Positions 9,096-18,579 of a stretch of DNA of 64,000 bases are shown here, one piece after another. A model generated the notes under the pieces. That model was not told the origin of the DNA, did not search any database, and worked only from the letters and a program-made list of their open reading frames with translations. Positions within the stretch are counted from its first letter, which is position 1, and the number at the start of each line of letters is the position of its first letter. Location: positions 4,512,574 to 4,576,573 of the forward strand of contig NC_010995.1 of the NCBI RefSeq assembly GCF_000019225.1, read 5' to 3'. The position numbers were made by a program, and so were the translations under genes. The stretch is from Cellvibrio japonicus Ueda107 (GTDB taxonomy: Bacteria > Pseudomonadota > Gammaproteobacteria > Pseudomonadales > Cellvibrionaceae).

Positions 9096-10946
9096 TCAGG
9101 GCTTGCGCTGCATGAACAGCGCGCGCTGGGCTTTGCGCGCCAGGGCCTGTTCGGTCGCATCCTGCTCCTTGCCGCCCCGGTCTTCCACTTGCATGAGCGG
9201 CGGGAAATCCGGGTCGTTTTCGATGCCGGGCCGAACCTCCACAATTCCCATCTCGGGAAAGCGGTGGATCATATTGGCCAGTTGCTGGTCGTGGGGCCCC
9301 AGGGTGCGGTTCCAATCCGAGCGCTTGTTAAAGGCGGCCAGGCGCTGGCTGCGCTCAAGCGAGGTATCCATCACCTGCGCATAACTCTCCTCGCTCAGCA
9401 CCTGGTTGGGTACCCGCGCCGGCCAGAAGGTGGGCAGGTAAGGATCGTATTGCGCGTCGTAACCGGAGCGGCAACTGGCGGTATCCGTCTGCCAGGGCAC
9501 CGCCATCCAGCGGGTGATAGCGCCGGGGAACTGGGCGTAGAGCGGACCGTTGTAGGACAGGGCCTCAGCCGGGGTCAGGGTGGTGCCATAGTCAGGTTCC
9601 GGATCATCGGCCGGGCGATGGCGCCAGCGGTAGGGCTCCATGTACATGGTGGCATGGCGCACGGGCCAGGTCATTTCACAACCGGGGTGGAAGGCATCGG
9701 CCAGGCAAAACTCCAGCGCCGCCTTATCCAGGCTCGCGGGCTGCTCTTCCAGCGGAACCTCATCGAGTGAACCGGGGGGCACATAGGCGGGATCGTAATC
9801 GGCGACAAACTGCCCCTTGGCCCAATAGTCCAACAGCGCCAGTTGGGTATTGGTCAGGTAATTCATCGCATTGGTCACCGCCGGCATGGGGATGTCCATG
9901 GCATCACCGTAGACCCAGGGCCAGGGTTTCATGGACACATCCCCTGCAGCCGGGTTGCGAAATGCATTGGCTAGCGTCCGACGCAACTCGGCATAGGTGT
10001 CACCGGCCATGGACAGCTTGTGTAAATACTCGGGTGCCAGGAAATGCTGGGGCATGCCATAACCGAACCCGGCGGCAAATCCGGCATTCATCCACTGCAA
10101 ATCGCACATGGCCTTGAGGATGGGGTAGATATCATCGCGGAATGACGGGCAGGTAGGGGCTGGCAACTGGCCCGCGGTAATGGCCAGATCGGTCATCAGG
10201 GCATACATGGTGCGCACGGACTTTTGCTGGGGCCCGTAATTGGGCGGTGCCACCACGATCCACGCGGGAGCCACCTCCAGTGGCTGGCCATCCAGGATGA
10301 CCCGGGCGGTGACGGGACCATCGCTGGTGTCATCGTACCAGCCATCATTGTTAGCAAAGGTGGTCGGCGGCTTGTTATCGATAGAGGCCGATTTACCCAG
10401 GCCGCCAAATACCCGCAGGCGCCCCTTGGCATCGGTGCGCAGCTCACCCAGGGGTACCTCGGTATCCATAAATGTCCCGCCGCTGAAATGGTAGTCGGGC
10501 CCCTGGGCAGCGGGTGTTGCAATAGTCCTGGCACCGGGGGTGATGGACAAGCGCTGGCGCTCGACCTTGACGTTCGCATTGCGCCTTGTTGATGGCGTGG
10601 CCGTCGCCGCTTCGGGAATATCCAGCGCCAGTTCAAAGTTGTACCAGCCGGCCTTGTGATTGGCGACCTCAACTGTCCATTCGATATGGGTGGCACTATC
10701 CATCACCAGCTCACGCACCACCTGCCCCCTGGCGTTGTAACCATAGAGGCGGAACTCCGCCACTTCGCGTTTAAGTGCACCGGTGGAATCGCGATAAAAA
10801 CCCGGCGGCTGAGGATAGGGATCGGGCACCTGCGGGCCGATATAAAAACCTTCTTCTTTCTTGGAATTCCCTACCCGGGCAATACCAATTGCAGGGTGGA
10901 TCTTGGCGTACACAATATGGTTATCTGTTTGTTCTGTTGCAGTCAT
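9096..10946 (-). CDS. LodA-like CTQ-dependent amino-acid oxidase/dehydrogenase
   Basis: A 616-residue LodA/GoxA-family quinoprotein. The N-terminal signature KIHPAIGIARVGNS is diagnostic. The residues expected to form cysteine tryptophylquinone are present: Cys423 in HPGCEMTW and Trp485 in VPWQTDTASC. Family members deaminate lysine epsilon-amino groups, glycine or other amino acids, some releasing hydrogen peroxide; the substrate here cannot be told from sequence. I chose the ATG at 10946 because AAGGAAAG lies about nine bases upstream; the frame is open to 11018 but that part lies over a terminator hairpin. The LodB-like gene follows immediately. No signal peptide is visible. Confidence 0.88.
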   Translation of the reverse strand: MTATEQTDNHIVYAKIHPAIGIARVGNSKKEEGFYIGPQVPDPYPQPPGFYRDSTGALKREVAEFRLYGYNARGQVVRELVMDSATHIEWTVEVANHKAGWYNFELALDIPEAATATPSTRRNANVKVERQRLSITPGARTIATPAAQGPDYHFSGGTFMDTEVPLGELRTDAKGRLRVFGGLGKSASIDNKPPTTFANNDGWYDDTSDGPVTARVILDGQPLEVAPAWIVVAPPNYGPQQKSVRTMYALMTDLAITAGQLPAPTCPSFRDDIYPILKAMCDLQWMNAGFAAGFGYGMPQHFLAPEYLHKLSMAGDTYAELRRTLANAFRNPAAGDVSMKPWPWVYGDAMDIPMPAVTNAMNYLTNTQLALLDYWAKGQFVADYDPAYVPPGSLDEVPLEEQPASLDKAALEFCLADAFHPGCEMTWPVRHATMYMEPYRWRHRPADDPEPDYGTTLTPAEALSYNGPLYAQFPGAITRWMAVPWQTDTASCRSGYDAQYDPYLPTFWPARVPNQVLSEESYAQVMDTSLERSQRLAAFNKRSDWNRTLGPHDQQLANMIHRFPEMGIVEVRPGIENDPDFPPLMQVEDRGGKEQDATEQALARKAQRALFMQRKP

Positions 10947-10975
10947 TGGTGTCTTTCCTTTTGTACCAGCGATAA

Positions 10976-11015
10976 AGAAAAAACGGATTCCCGTAGTTGT
11001 ATTACAGGAATCCGT
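10976..11015 (-). terminator. Intra-operon hairpin with T-run before lodA-like gene
   Basis: A perfect 9-bp stem (10983-10991 with 11007-11015) with a 15-nt loop is followed on the minus strand by TTTTTTCTTT. It lies between the cytochrome lipoprotein gene and the LodA-like gene. It may terminate part of the transcripts or set differing expression of the two halves of the cluster. Confidence 0.65.
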
Positions 11016-11021
11016 CATGGC

Positions 11022-12542
11022 CTATTTGGCAGCGGGTGACGTCGCAAAACTAAAAATAAAACTGTAATCCGTTGCGTAAGCCTTACCGCCCAGCTGTGCC
11101 CTGGCATCGCGCGCGACACTGGCATAGGCATGGCAGGACAAACAGTTAAAACCCTGTGCGTAGGTTTCCAGCATGGTATTGGCAACCGGCACGGTATTGA
11201 GCGATGGCGTTTCACCGCTGATCGATAAGGGCGTCAGCGGCGGATTGCCCGGTGGTGCATTGTCATTCACCGCCGCCGATGACCAGAGCACATTCACCAG
11301 CTGGTAATGGGTATACACCGAATCGGCATTGCTGCTGGCAATCAGTTGTTGTACTGCGCGGTTGAGCGAGGCCACGTGGTTATCGGTGGAATCCTTGATC
11401 GCAAAATCGCGGCTCACCTGGATGGGATAGGCCGGACAGTTGCCGCTAGTATCCAGATAATACGCGGGCGATACATTCACGTGGCAGGAGGTTTGGGTAA
11501 CCGATGTGCCATTTTCAACCTTGGCCTTGCAACCCGCCGGCACCGGTTTGACCGTGCAGCTGTTGCTATAGAAGGTGTAATCGCCATCCACCGTGCCATC
11601 ACTTTTAATACTGGCAGTATCCGGCGCATTGTCCTTGTGCTCAAACGTGGCCCAGATCCACTGCGGTTGCGATGCGGTCTTGCGGATAATGTGCATGCCC
11701 ACTAACGCAATCGTGCTCGCGTGGCAATCCTTGGAAACCGGATCGTAAATCACACTGGTACTGAGCTTGTAATTTTTCCACTTGGGATTTTGTGGATCGC
11801 TCACGCTCAGCCAGGCCGCTTTAATCTCCAACCCACCCAGCACCTTGTCGTGGCCCAGGGGCATGGCAATATTCTTGTTCTGCTGGATATGGGCAGCCTG
11901 GGTATTGGCGTTATACAAACCATTATTATTGATGTAATCGTACTCGTCCTTGCCAATCAGGATTTCGTAATACACCAGGTTGCCACTCTTATCCGCCAGC
12001 CAATTGGGATTGTTGCCGGGAAATGCCTGCGAGGCCTCCTTACTCATATTAAAACTGCCCGGCATGCGGCTCGCCTGCATAACGCGCAAGCCCAGTGTCT
12101 GGGATATTTTTTGACAGCTGGATGGCACATCGGGCGTATGTCCCCAGGGCAGGGGTGGTTGGGCGTTTGCACGAAATACACTCTTGCTATTGGCATAGGT
12201 TTCCCACACCGAGGTTTGGTGCAAACCCGGCTCACCAAACACAGACGCAGACGCCGTCTTATCCGGCTCACCCGGATGGCTGGCATCGACCGGCCAGTTC
12301 AGGCCAATAAACGTTTGCCAGGCAAAACAATTCACACCATCTTGCGAAGTGATGGGTGTATCCCCCGGTGTGTTGTAATTAACCGCCGGTTTATTCAGGC
12401 AGGGAAAGCTGATTGGCGCACTGCTGCTGGACACCGTGCTCACGGCGGGAGCGTCAACCGCTGCGGATGACTCCTGTACCGGTTGCTGGCAGGCAGCCAC
12501 CAGCAAACCGGTGGTAACCCCTATCAGTAATGTATGCTTCAT
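11022..12542 (-). CDS. Lipoprotein with one C-terminal cytochrome c haem motif
   Basis: A 506-residue exported protein. The signal peptide ends in the lipobox LVAAC (Cys18), followed by a Ser/Ala/Val-rich linker of about 25 residues. Near the C-terminus there is a single haem-c motif CLSCH (residues 467-471); most of the protein has no other motif I recognise. It lies three bases after the upstream gene and two genes before the flavoprotein, so it could carry electrons away from the LodA-like enzyme; that is inference from context. The frame is complete and the start ATG at 12542 gives a convincing signal peptide. Confidence 0.75.
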   Translation of the reverse strand: MKHTLLIGVTTGLLVAACQQPVQESSAAVDAPAVSTVSSSSAPISFPCLNKPAVNYNTPGDTPITSQDGVNCFAWQTFIGLNWPVDASHPGEPDKTASASVFGEPGLHQTSVWETYANSKSVFRANAQPPLPWGHTPDVPSSCQKISQTLGLRVMQASRMPGSFNMSKEASQAFPGNNPNWLADKSGNLVYYEILIGKDEYDYINNNGLYNANTQAAHIQQNKNIAMPLGHDKVLGGLEIKAAWLSVSDPQNPKWKNYKLSTSVIYDPVSKDCHASTIALVGMHIIRKTASQPQWIWATFEHKDNAPDTASIKSDGTVDGDYTFYSNSCTVKPVPAGCKAKVENGTSVTQTSCHVNVSPAYYLDTSGNCPAYPIQVSRDFAIKDSTDNHVASLNRAVQQLIASSNADSVYTHYQLVNVLWSSAAVNDNAPPGNPPLTPLSISGETPSLNTVPVANTMLETYAQGFNCLSCHAYASVARDARAQLGGKAYATDYSFIFSFATSPAAK

Positions 12543-12545
12543 GGA

Positions 12546-14288
12546 TTAGTTTCCTTTTGCAGTCACAAACAACACACCCGGCAACGGCAAGGGCATATCA
12601 CATGCGGGGTTGCGCACCGTCACACCTTTAAAGCCGGGACTTACCCCCGGCGCGACACTGATGCTGATAATGTAATTAAACAGTCCATCACCACCGGCGC
12701 TTTTTCCCGCCGGTGTCCCATCAGCAGTCTCTATGGCCGTTACTGTCACACTGATGCCCGGCTCGCTATTGCCCTGTGCATCCCAGAATGCAATTTGCGC
12801 CTCCTGGAAATTGTCATTGGCGTAACTGACCTGCAAAGCCATATTGGTGAGTGTTTGACCCTGGGCAATTTGTACCGGCAATTGCACAAACGGGGGAAAG
12901 GGGTTCACTGCCTGCATGGCCAGCAATACCGGGTTTGCCAACAGCATGCTCACCTGGCCGTTGGTATTACCGGTTTTATCAGTCACCGGTGGTAAAAATG
13001 CTTGCGAAGGTTCACCTGTAGCGGGGGCAATCGCTGTTCCCGCCAGGCATACATGGAATGTTTCTGCAATTTGACCCGCATAGAGAATCGGCACAGGCAC
13101 CTGGGAACTGCCGGGCACGGCGTTGCCAATCAAAATATCACTGACGGTATAACCCAGTTCTTCCGGTACTGAAAATTCCGCATGCAATATCTGGTCGTAA
13201 GTCGTACCTGCCTGTTGGGCGGTGCGACCGCGAATGACCTTATAGAATTGGCCGGCATCCTTACCATCGGGTGTCTTATAGCTGCTGAAATCCGGGCGCT
13301 GCAAATACAAACCCACCGGGTTGGTTAAGGTGATTTTCACACCCAGGTTTTTCACCAACTGGTTTGCCTGCAAACCGATATGCGGATCACTGTTGCGATA
13401 AGCGCGTCCATAGGCACCGGCGCATACCATACGCTGCATGTTGTACTGGTCCGGCGGCAAATCGCGCAACAGGGTTGCCTGTGCCGCCAACATAATTTCC
13501 GCACCGATGGTGTTCGGTGGGCTGGTGAGATGCACAGCACCGCCATAGGTTTCTGTCGCCACCGTACCGGAATTCCATTTATTCAAGGGGTTATAGGCAG
13601 GGCGCCCTGTTGTCGGATCGATAACAAATCCCTTGCCATCGGCTGATGGCAATTGCAAATCCTCCAGCACCACATTCGGGCTCACCAATTGCTGGTAAAG
13701 CGCCAATACTTTTTCCGGTGAAACCTGCCACAGGGTAAACCAGTACTCCGGATTCTCGCAGGTAAACGCAATCTTGGTAATTTTTCCATCGGCATTGCGC
13801 GTCACGGACCACTCACAATATTCATCCAACCAACCGCGCGGCCCTTTAGGATCGTACTGTACCCACTCAGCAATCGACTGCTGCCAATTCAAATTAGGGC
13901 AGCGCTTGCTGGGAATAATAAACGGCAAACCTGTGGGAAACGCCTTCGATTGCGGAACATTGCCAAAATCCGCCAGCGCAAAAACCTGCGCATTCGCCAT
14001 TTGATAAGGACTTTTTTCAGCCGCCGAAAAATAAATTTTCAAGCGGTTGGGAAAAGCCGTCCAAAAAATAGGTTCAACCGGATTAGCTGCGGTAATATCC
14101 GCCTGTTTGGGATTCACATACCAATCGCAGGGAGCCTGGTAATCCACAGTCCAGGGATTGCTAACCAGGGCAGCCTGGGTATACGCATCAATTGCCAAAT
14201 CCCAATTTTGGTTGAGTTGCTGCTGCAGGGAGGGGTTGTCGCTGAAATCCTGAATTAATGCAGGAGTGGAAAATGTAAACGCTGACAT
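12546..14288 (-). CDS. Uncharacterised 580-residue protein, first gene of LodAB-like cluster
   Basis: I do not recognise this protein. The start is taken at the ATG at 14288, with AAGGAA about ten bases upstream; the frame is open 16 codons further but without such a site. It has no signal peptide or membrane segment. The sequence is rich in Asn, Gln, Pro and aromatic residues and looks like a globular, beta-rich protein. It ends three bases before the cytochrome lipoprotein gene and probably heads that transcription unit. A role as partner or substrate-recognition protein of the oxidase is possible but unsupported by any motif. Confidence 0.7.
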   Translation of the reverse strand: MSAFTFSTPALIQDFSDNPSLQQQLNQNWDLAIDAYTQAALVSNPWTVDYQAPCDWYVNPKQADITAANPVEPIFWTAFPNRLKIYFSAAEKSPYQMANAQVFALADFGNVPQSKAFPTGLPFIIPSKRCPNLNWQQSIAEWVQYDPKGPRGWLDEYCEWSVTRNADGKITKIAFTCENPEYWFTLWQVSPEKVLALYQQLVSPNVVLEDLQLPSADGKGFVIDPTTGRPAYNPLNKWNSGTVATETYGGAVHLTSPPNTIGAEIMLAAQATLLRDLPPDQYNMQRMVCAGAYGRAYRNSDPHIGLQANQLVKNLGVKITLTNPVGLYLQRPDFSSYKTPDGKDAGQFYKVIRGRTAQQAGTTYDQILHAEFSVPEELGYTVSDILIGNAVPGSSQVPVPILYAGQIAETFHVCLAGTAIAPATGEPSQAFLPPVTDKTGNTNGQVSMLLANPVLLAMQAVNPFPPFVQLPVQIAQGQTLTNMALQVSYANDNFQEAQIAFWDAQGNSEPGISVTVTAIETADGTPAGKSAGGDGLFNYIISISVAPGVSPGFKGVTVRNPACDMPLPLPGVLFVTAKGN

Positions 14289-14614
14289 ATAAAAATTCCT
14301 TGTACATCGACATGTATTGGATAAGTGATGATCCATAGAAAAGCGCAGCCAAGATGCGCAATCGCTGTATTAACCCGGCATCATCCCTAGGCCAAGTTAA
14401 CAGTAAAGCACCCCACCCCGAGTATTCCACCTGGAAATATTACAAAGGATTACAGGGATTGTTTTTTAAACAGCGGATTATGTTGATTGTGGCGGCAATA
14501 CTAAAACTATTGTCAGTGAGTTTATCGAAGTAATTAGAACCATCGGTACGCGCAATAATACTGTACCTCGCTTGTATGCATGCAGATAGTTACGGTATTG
14601 CGTCTATAATTACC
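14289..14614. other. Intergenic region upstream of the LodAB-like cluster
   Basis: This stretch of 326 bp holds the Shine-Dalgarno site of the gene ending at 14288 and, presumably, its promoter. I see no convincing -35/-10 pair or ORF. It ends at the left inverted repeat of the IS66 element. Confidence 0.5.
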
Positions 14615-14694
14615 GTAAGCGCCTAACTAACCCCATCTATCGAGTTAATTGTTTTTTTACTAAGGTACTTTTCCTAAATTCACCAGGAGGCCTT

Positions 14695-15009
14695 ATGAAA
14701 AAACGTAACGAAGAACAATGGCGAGCACTGTTTGCGCAGCACGACGCCAGCGGTGTATCAGCAGCCGTTTTTTGTAAGCAGAACGAGCTGTGCCCCAAAT
14801 ACTTCAGCTTGCGCCGCAAACAATTGGCAAAGATGGCCAGTAAAGAGGAAGCCGGTTTTGTTCGTGTAAAAGTAAAGCCCAAAATACCGCACGAAGCTTC
14901 TGGTGTGAAGGCTGCATCACTGACCATTCGCCATCATGTAGGCCAGCTTGAATTTGGCACACTACCGCCACCTCAGTGGCTGGCCCAATTGCTCAGGGCG
15001 TTGGCATGA
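14695..15009 (+). CDS. tnpA: IS66 accessory protein TnpA
   Basis: A 104-residue small basic protein with the IS66 Orf1 pattern: an EEQWRALFAQHDASGVSAA helix region followed by VFCKQNELCPKYFSLRR, a helix-turn-helix-like segment. Its role in IS66 transposition is accessory and not well defined. The GGAGG at about 14685-14689 is a good Shine-Dalgarno site for the ATG at 14695. Its stop codon overlaps the ATG of tnpB (ATGA). Confidence 0.88.
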   Translation: MKKRNEEQWRALFAQHDASGVSAAVFCKQNELCPKYFSLRRKQLAKMASKEEAGFVRVKVKPKIPHEASGVKAASLTIRHHVGQLEFGTLPPPQWLAQLLRALA

Positions 15010-15356
15010 TCCAGTGGGATGATGTGCCGGTATACGTACACCGGCAACCGGTGGATTTTCGCAAATCCATTAATGGGTTGAGTGTCTTGGTGCAGGAGTC
15101 CATGGCACTGGAGGTATTTTCCCGATCCGTGTTTGTGTTTGGCAATCGCACCCGCAATAAAATAAAAATCCTCTACTGGGATAAAACCGGGTTTTGTCTG
15201 TGGTACAAGCGGCTGGAAAAAGACAAATTCAAATGGCCACGCCGGGGCGATGACGTGTTATCCCTCACCAATGAACAGTTCGATTGGTTATTACGTGGAT
15301 TGGATATCGAAAAGCTACAACCGCATACTGAAAAATATTTCTTTTCTGTCAGTTAA
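15006..15356 (+). CDS. tnpB: IS66 Orf2 protein TnpB
   Basis: A 116-residue IS66 Orf2-like protein. It shows the conserved core VDFRKSINGLSVLVQ, then NRTRNKIKILYWDKTGFCLWYKRLE split over the middle of the protein. I place the start at the ATG at 15006, overlapping the tnpA stop; an upstream in-frame ATG at 14976 lies inside tnpA. TnpB is required with TnpA and TnpC for transposition in characterised IS66 elements. Intact. Confidence 0.92.
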   Translation: MIQWDDVPVYVHRQPVDFRKSINGLSVLVQESMALEVFSRSVFVFGNRTRNKIKILYWDKTGFCLWYKRLEKDKFKWPRRGDDVLSLTNEQFDWLLRGLDIEKLQPHTEKYFFSVS

Positions 15357-15394
15357 TGCTATCAACCTGTGCATGGGTTTTATAAAATATACCC

Positions 15395-16978
15395 ATGAAA
15401 AATATTTCTGACCTTGTGCAAGAAAATATCGAACTGCAAAAAATAGTTGCGAATAAAGACGACATTATTTCATTGCATGAGAGATCCCTTCAAGAAAAAG
15501 AACAATCCCTTCACGCCAAAGAAAAGCGCATTCGCCTCCTTGAGGAATACATCCTCTCGCTTCAGCAAAAACAATTTGGCAGTTCCAGTGAAAAGCAGGA
15601 AGTGCTTCAAGCGGAGCTGGTCTTTACCGAAGCGGAGGATACCGCGGAAGCCGAAGCCCCTGAACAAGTGGATGCCTTTGCCGATGACACGGTTGTTGTA
15701 GCGGAGCATAAACGCAAGAAGAAACGTGCATCCATTCCCAAAGAGCTACATCGTATCGAGATTACCCACGATCTGCCTGAGGATCAAAAATGCTGTCCGC
15801 ACGATGGATCGTTATTAAAACCCATCGGTTTTGAATCCCACGAACAATTAGACATTATCCCCGCCAGTGTTCGGGTGTTACATCACAAACGATTGAAATA
15901 CGCCTGCCCCTGTTGCGAAAACTATCTTGTGACCGCAAAGAAACCCGCACAACCGATTGAAAAAAGTATCGCCTCACCCGGGCTGTTGGCCCATATTGCC
16001 ACGCAAAAATATGTAGATGCCATGCCGCTGTATCGCCAGACGGACATTTTCAAACGTATTGGTGTGGAGATGGATCGCACTACACTCGCCAACTGGATGA
16101 TCCGTTGTGGAAACCTGGTGCAGCCATTAATTAACTTGCTGCACGAAAGAATGTTGGAACAAACGATTCTTCATGCGGATGAAACGCGTGTGCAGGTGTT
16201 GAATGAAACCGGTCGTGCGGCTGAAACACAGAGTTTTATGTGGGTATTGCGCAGTACGCAACCCACGTGTGCAGCAGTGCTTTATCGCTACGAACCGACA
16301 CGCAGTGGAAAAGTAATCACGGAATTGCTACGTGATTTTAATGGCGCACTCATGACCGATGGCTATGCAGCTTACAACGCACCTTGTGAAAAAAAGGGTA
16401 TTACCCATTTAGCCTGTTGGGCACATGCGCGTCGCAAGTTTATCGAGGCACAAAAAATCCAGGCGAAGGGAAAAACCGGTAAAGCAGATCAAGCGATTGC
16501 GTTTATCCAGCAGCTCTATGGAATAGAAAAGGCGATTAAGGACAAAACGCCGGAAGAAAAATATCAACTGAGACAAACACAATCGCTGCCGGTGTTACAA
16601 AAAATAAAAGTCTGGTTGGATAAAGGCTTGGCACATTCACCGCCACAATCGTTGATTGGAAAGGCATTGCATTATTTGCATGAACAATGGCCGAAGCTGG
16701 TTCGCTATGTGGAATCGGGGGATTATCCGATTGATAACAATGCAGCGGAGAATGCAATCCGCCCGTTTGTGATTGGGCGAAAAAACTGGCTATTCTCCAC
16801 AAGTCCCAAAGGGGCCACGGCGAGTGCAAATTTATACAGTGTGATTGAAACCGCCAAGGCCAATGGGCTGGAGCCTTATGGGTATTTAAAAACAATCTTC
16901 ACTGAATTACCCAATGCGACAAGCCTCGAACAGATCGAGGCATTATTACCGTGGAATTACAAGGATGGGGTTAGTTAG
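15395..16978 (+). CDS. tnpC: IS66-family transposase TnpC
   Basis: A 527-residue DDE transposase. In order it has an N-terminal coiled coil (residues about 5-65, rich in E, K and Q), a Cys-rich zinc-binding-like segment (KCCPHDGS and CPCCENY), and the catalytic core with LHADETRVQVL, LMTDGYAAYN and DNNAAENAIRPFVIGRKNW. The last contains the catalytic glutamate. The stop codon lies within the right inverted repeat, as usual. Intact and probably functional. Confidence 0.94.
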   Translation: MKNISDLVQENIELQKIVANKDDIISLHERSLQEKEQSLHAKEKRIRLLEEYILSLQQKQFGSSSEKQEVLQAELVFTEAEDTAEAEAPEQVDAFADDTVVVAEHKRKKKRASIPKELHRIEITHDLPEDQKCCPHDGSLLKPIGFESHEQLDIIPASVRVLHHKRLKYACPCCENYLVTAKKPAQPIEKSIASPGLLAHIATQKYVDAMPLYRQTDIFKRIGVEMDRTTLANWMIRCGNLVQPLINLLHERMLEQTILHADETRVQVLNETGRAAETQSFMWVLRSTQPTCAAVLYRYEPTRSGKVITELLRDFNGALMTDGYAAYNAPCEKKGITHLACWAHARRKFIEAQKIQAKGKTGKADQAIAFIQQLYGIEKAIKDKTPEEKYQLRQTQSLPVLQKIKVWLDKGLAHSPPQSLIGKALHYLHEQWPKLVRYVESGDYPIDNNAAENAIRPFVIGRKNWLFSTSPKGATASANLYSVIETAKANGLEPYGYLKTIFTELPNATSLEQIEALLPWNYKDGVS

Positions 16979-17109
16979 GCGTTTACCATATAAAATGTAT
17001 ACGGTTACATATGGTATTGTTAAAATGGCGTATCAGATATATGACTCGGTTCGCAAATTTGAGCTATTTCGGGTTAATTGATCCATAACCACAAAACACA
17101 GGAATAAAA

Positions 17110-18579
17110 ATGAAGAAGCTATTTTTCTTTTTGCTTTGTTTAGGAGTAGGAATGTCTTGTCATGCGCATGAAAATTTCATTACCCGACAAGACCATCAAT
17201 TATTTGATGGTAAAAAATTATTTCGTTTTGCAGGAATTCAATTTCCAGAACTCCATAGAATTGAAGACGACAGCAAGGGTGTTTGTCATTTGGATCCGCG
17301 CGGCTGGGGGCAATTTTTTAAATGGCCGACAGCAGATGAACAAGAAAACTGGATTAAATCTTTGGTGCATACAGGGCACAAAGCTATGCGGGTTTATGTG
17401 CTTTCTATAGAGCAAGAGTTTGATCATGCTTGTAACCGACAAACGCATATTATGAAACCTGCTACTCCAAATGCTATGCCCAGATTAAATCCTATAGCGA
17501 TGGAACACTATGATCGAATGATTGCCTTAAGTGACAAATATGGATTACGTTTAATACTCCCCATTGTTGACCACTGGCCTTGGTGGGGAGGACGTGAGCA
17601 ATTAGCAGCTTTCTATGGCGAAAAACCAGAAGATTTTTATAATACAAACAGTAAAACATTTAAGGCTTATTTGAATATTATTGAGCAGTTATTGACGCGT
17701 AAAAATACGATAACAGGAAGAGAATATCGAGATGAAAAAGCAATCATGGCCTGGGAAACTGGTAATGAACTGCAAGATACAACAGCAGATTTTCTTCGCA
17801 TTACGGCTGCACATATCAAAAATCTGGATAAAAATCACCTGGTTGTAGATGGCACTTATAAAAAAATTAATGAGTTTGCCTTAAACGATCCCAACGTGGA
17901 TATCATCTCCAATCATTATTATGAAAATGCAGGCAATTTATCCCCATCTACGGTCACTGATGATTTAACCGCTATTAAAGGTAAGAAAGCTTACTTGATA
18001 GGAGAGTTTGGTCTGTTATCATCGCAGCAATTAGAAGAAATTATGAATGCTGCTGTTGATACCAAAATTAATGGCGCTAGTGCAGTTGGAGCATTTATTT
18101 GGGGCGGCAGAGGCCGTAGGCACAACGGTGGTTTTTACTGGCATCTCGAACCTGCCAATAATAAAACATACAGTTATCATCTACCTGGTTTTGCAGATGG
18201 AGATGCGAATGAAGAGATTACTGTGGTGAATATGGTGCGGCACGCTATTGCGAGAATGGATGGTGAAAAAGCTATGCGCCCACTTCCTATTCCTGAAGCA
18301 CCATTATTGCGTACCATATTTTCGGAAAAAAATATCCAATGGCTGGGCTCTTCCACAGGCAGGCATTACACTGTCGAAAGGGCTGAAAATCCCAAAGGCC
18401 CCTGGAAAGTCATTGGAAAAAATATTTCTGATGGGAAAAATAAATTTAATCCTGATAGCGACAGCCTTTTTTCAGACAGTAGCAAATTTGAAGCGGGTAA
18501 AGAATATTTTTACCGTGTAACTGCTGTTAATGAAACTGGTGTATCGCACGCATCCAACATCCAATCCTTTAAGCGCTAG
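17110..18579 (+). CDS. Secreted GH5-like glycoside hydrolase (beta-mannanase type)
   Basis: A 489-residue exported enzyme with a signal peptide (MKKLFFFLLCLGVG, cleavage near residue 20). The catalytic domain looks like GH5 of the mannanase type: an AWETGNEL motif carrying the acid/base glutamate (the usual NEP is NEL here) and LIGEFGLL carrying the nucleophile. The last 100 or so residues look like a fibronectin-III-type module. The coding sequence is clearly more AT-rich than the surrounding host genes. It sits alone between the IS66 element and the left end of the Tn7-like element, 28 bp from the latter, which suggests acquired DNA. Substrate specificity is inferred from family resemblance only. 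Confidence 0.75.
   Translation: MKKLFFFLLCLGVGMSCHAHENFITRQDHQLFDGKKLFRFAGIQFPELHRIEDDSKGVCHLDPRGWGQFFKWPTADEQENWIKSLVHTGHKAMRVYVLSIEQEFDHACNRQTHIMKPATPNAMPRLNPIAMEHYDRMIALSDKYGLRLILPIVDHWPWWGGREQLAAFYGEKPEDFYNTNSKTFKAYLNIIEQLLTRKNTITGREYRDEKAIMAWETGNELQDTTADFLRITAAHIKNLDKNHLVVDGTYKKINEFALNDPNVDIISNHYYENAGNLSPSTVTDDLTAIKGKKAYLIGEFGLLSSQQLEEIMNAAVDTKINGASAVGAFIWGGRGRRHNGGFYWHLEPANNKTYSYHLPGFADGDANEEITVVNMVRHAIARMDGEKAMRPLPIPEAPLLRTIFSEKNIQWLGSSTGRHYTVERAENPKGPWKVIGKNISDGKNKFNPDSDSLFSDSSKFEAGKEYFYRVTAVNETGVSHASNIQSFKR

Larger units (their letters stand above)
14615..16986 (+). mobile_element. Complete IS66-family insertion sequence
   Basis: A 2372-bp element bounded by 23-bp inverted repeats (14615-14637 and 16964-16986) that begin GTAA and differ at one position. 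It carries the three standard IS66 genes tnpA, tnpB and tnpC in order on the plus strand, all intact. IS66 elements normally make 8-bp target duplications, but the flanks here (TAATTACC on the left, CATATAAA on the right) do not match. The element may therefore have taken part in a deletion or recombination after insertion. Confidence 0.92.
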
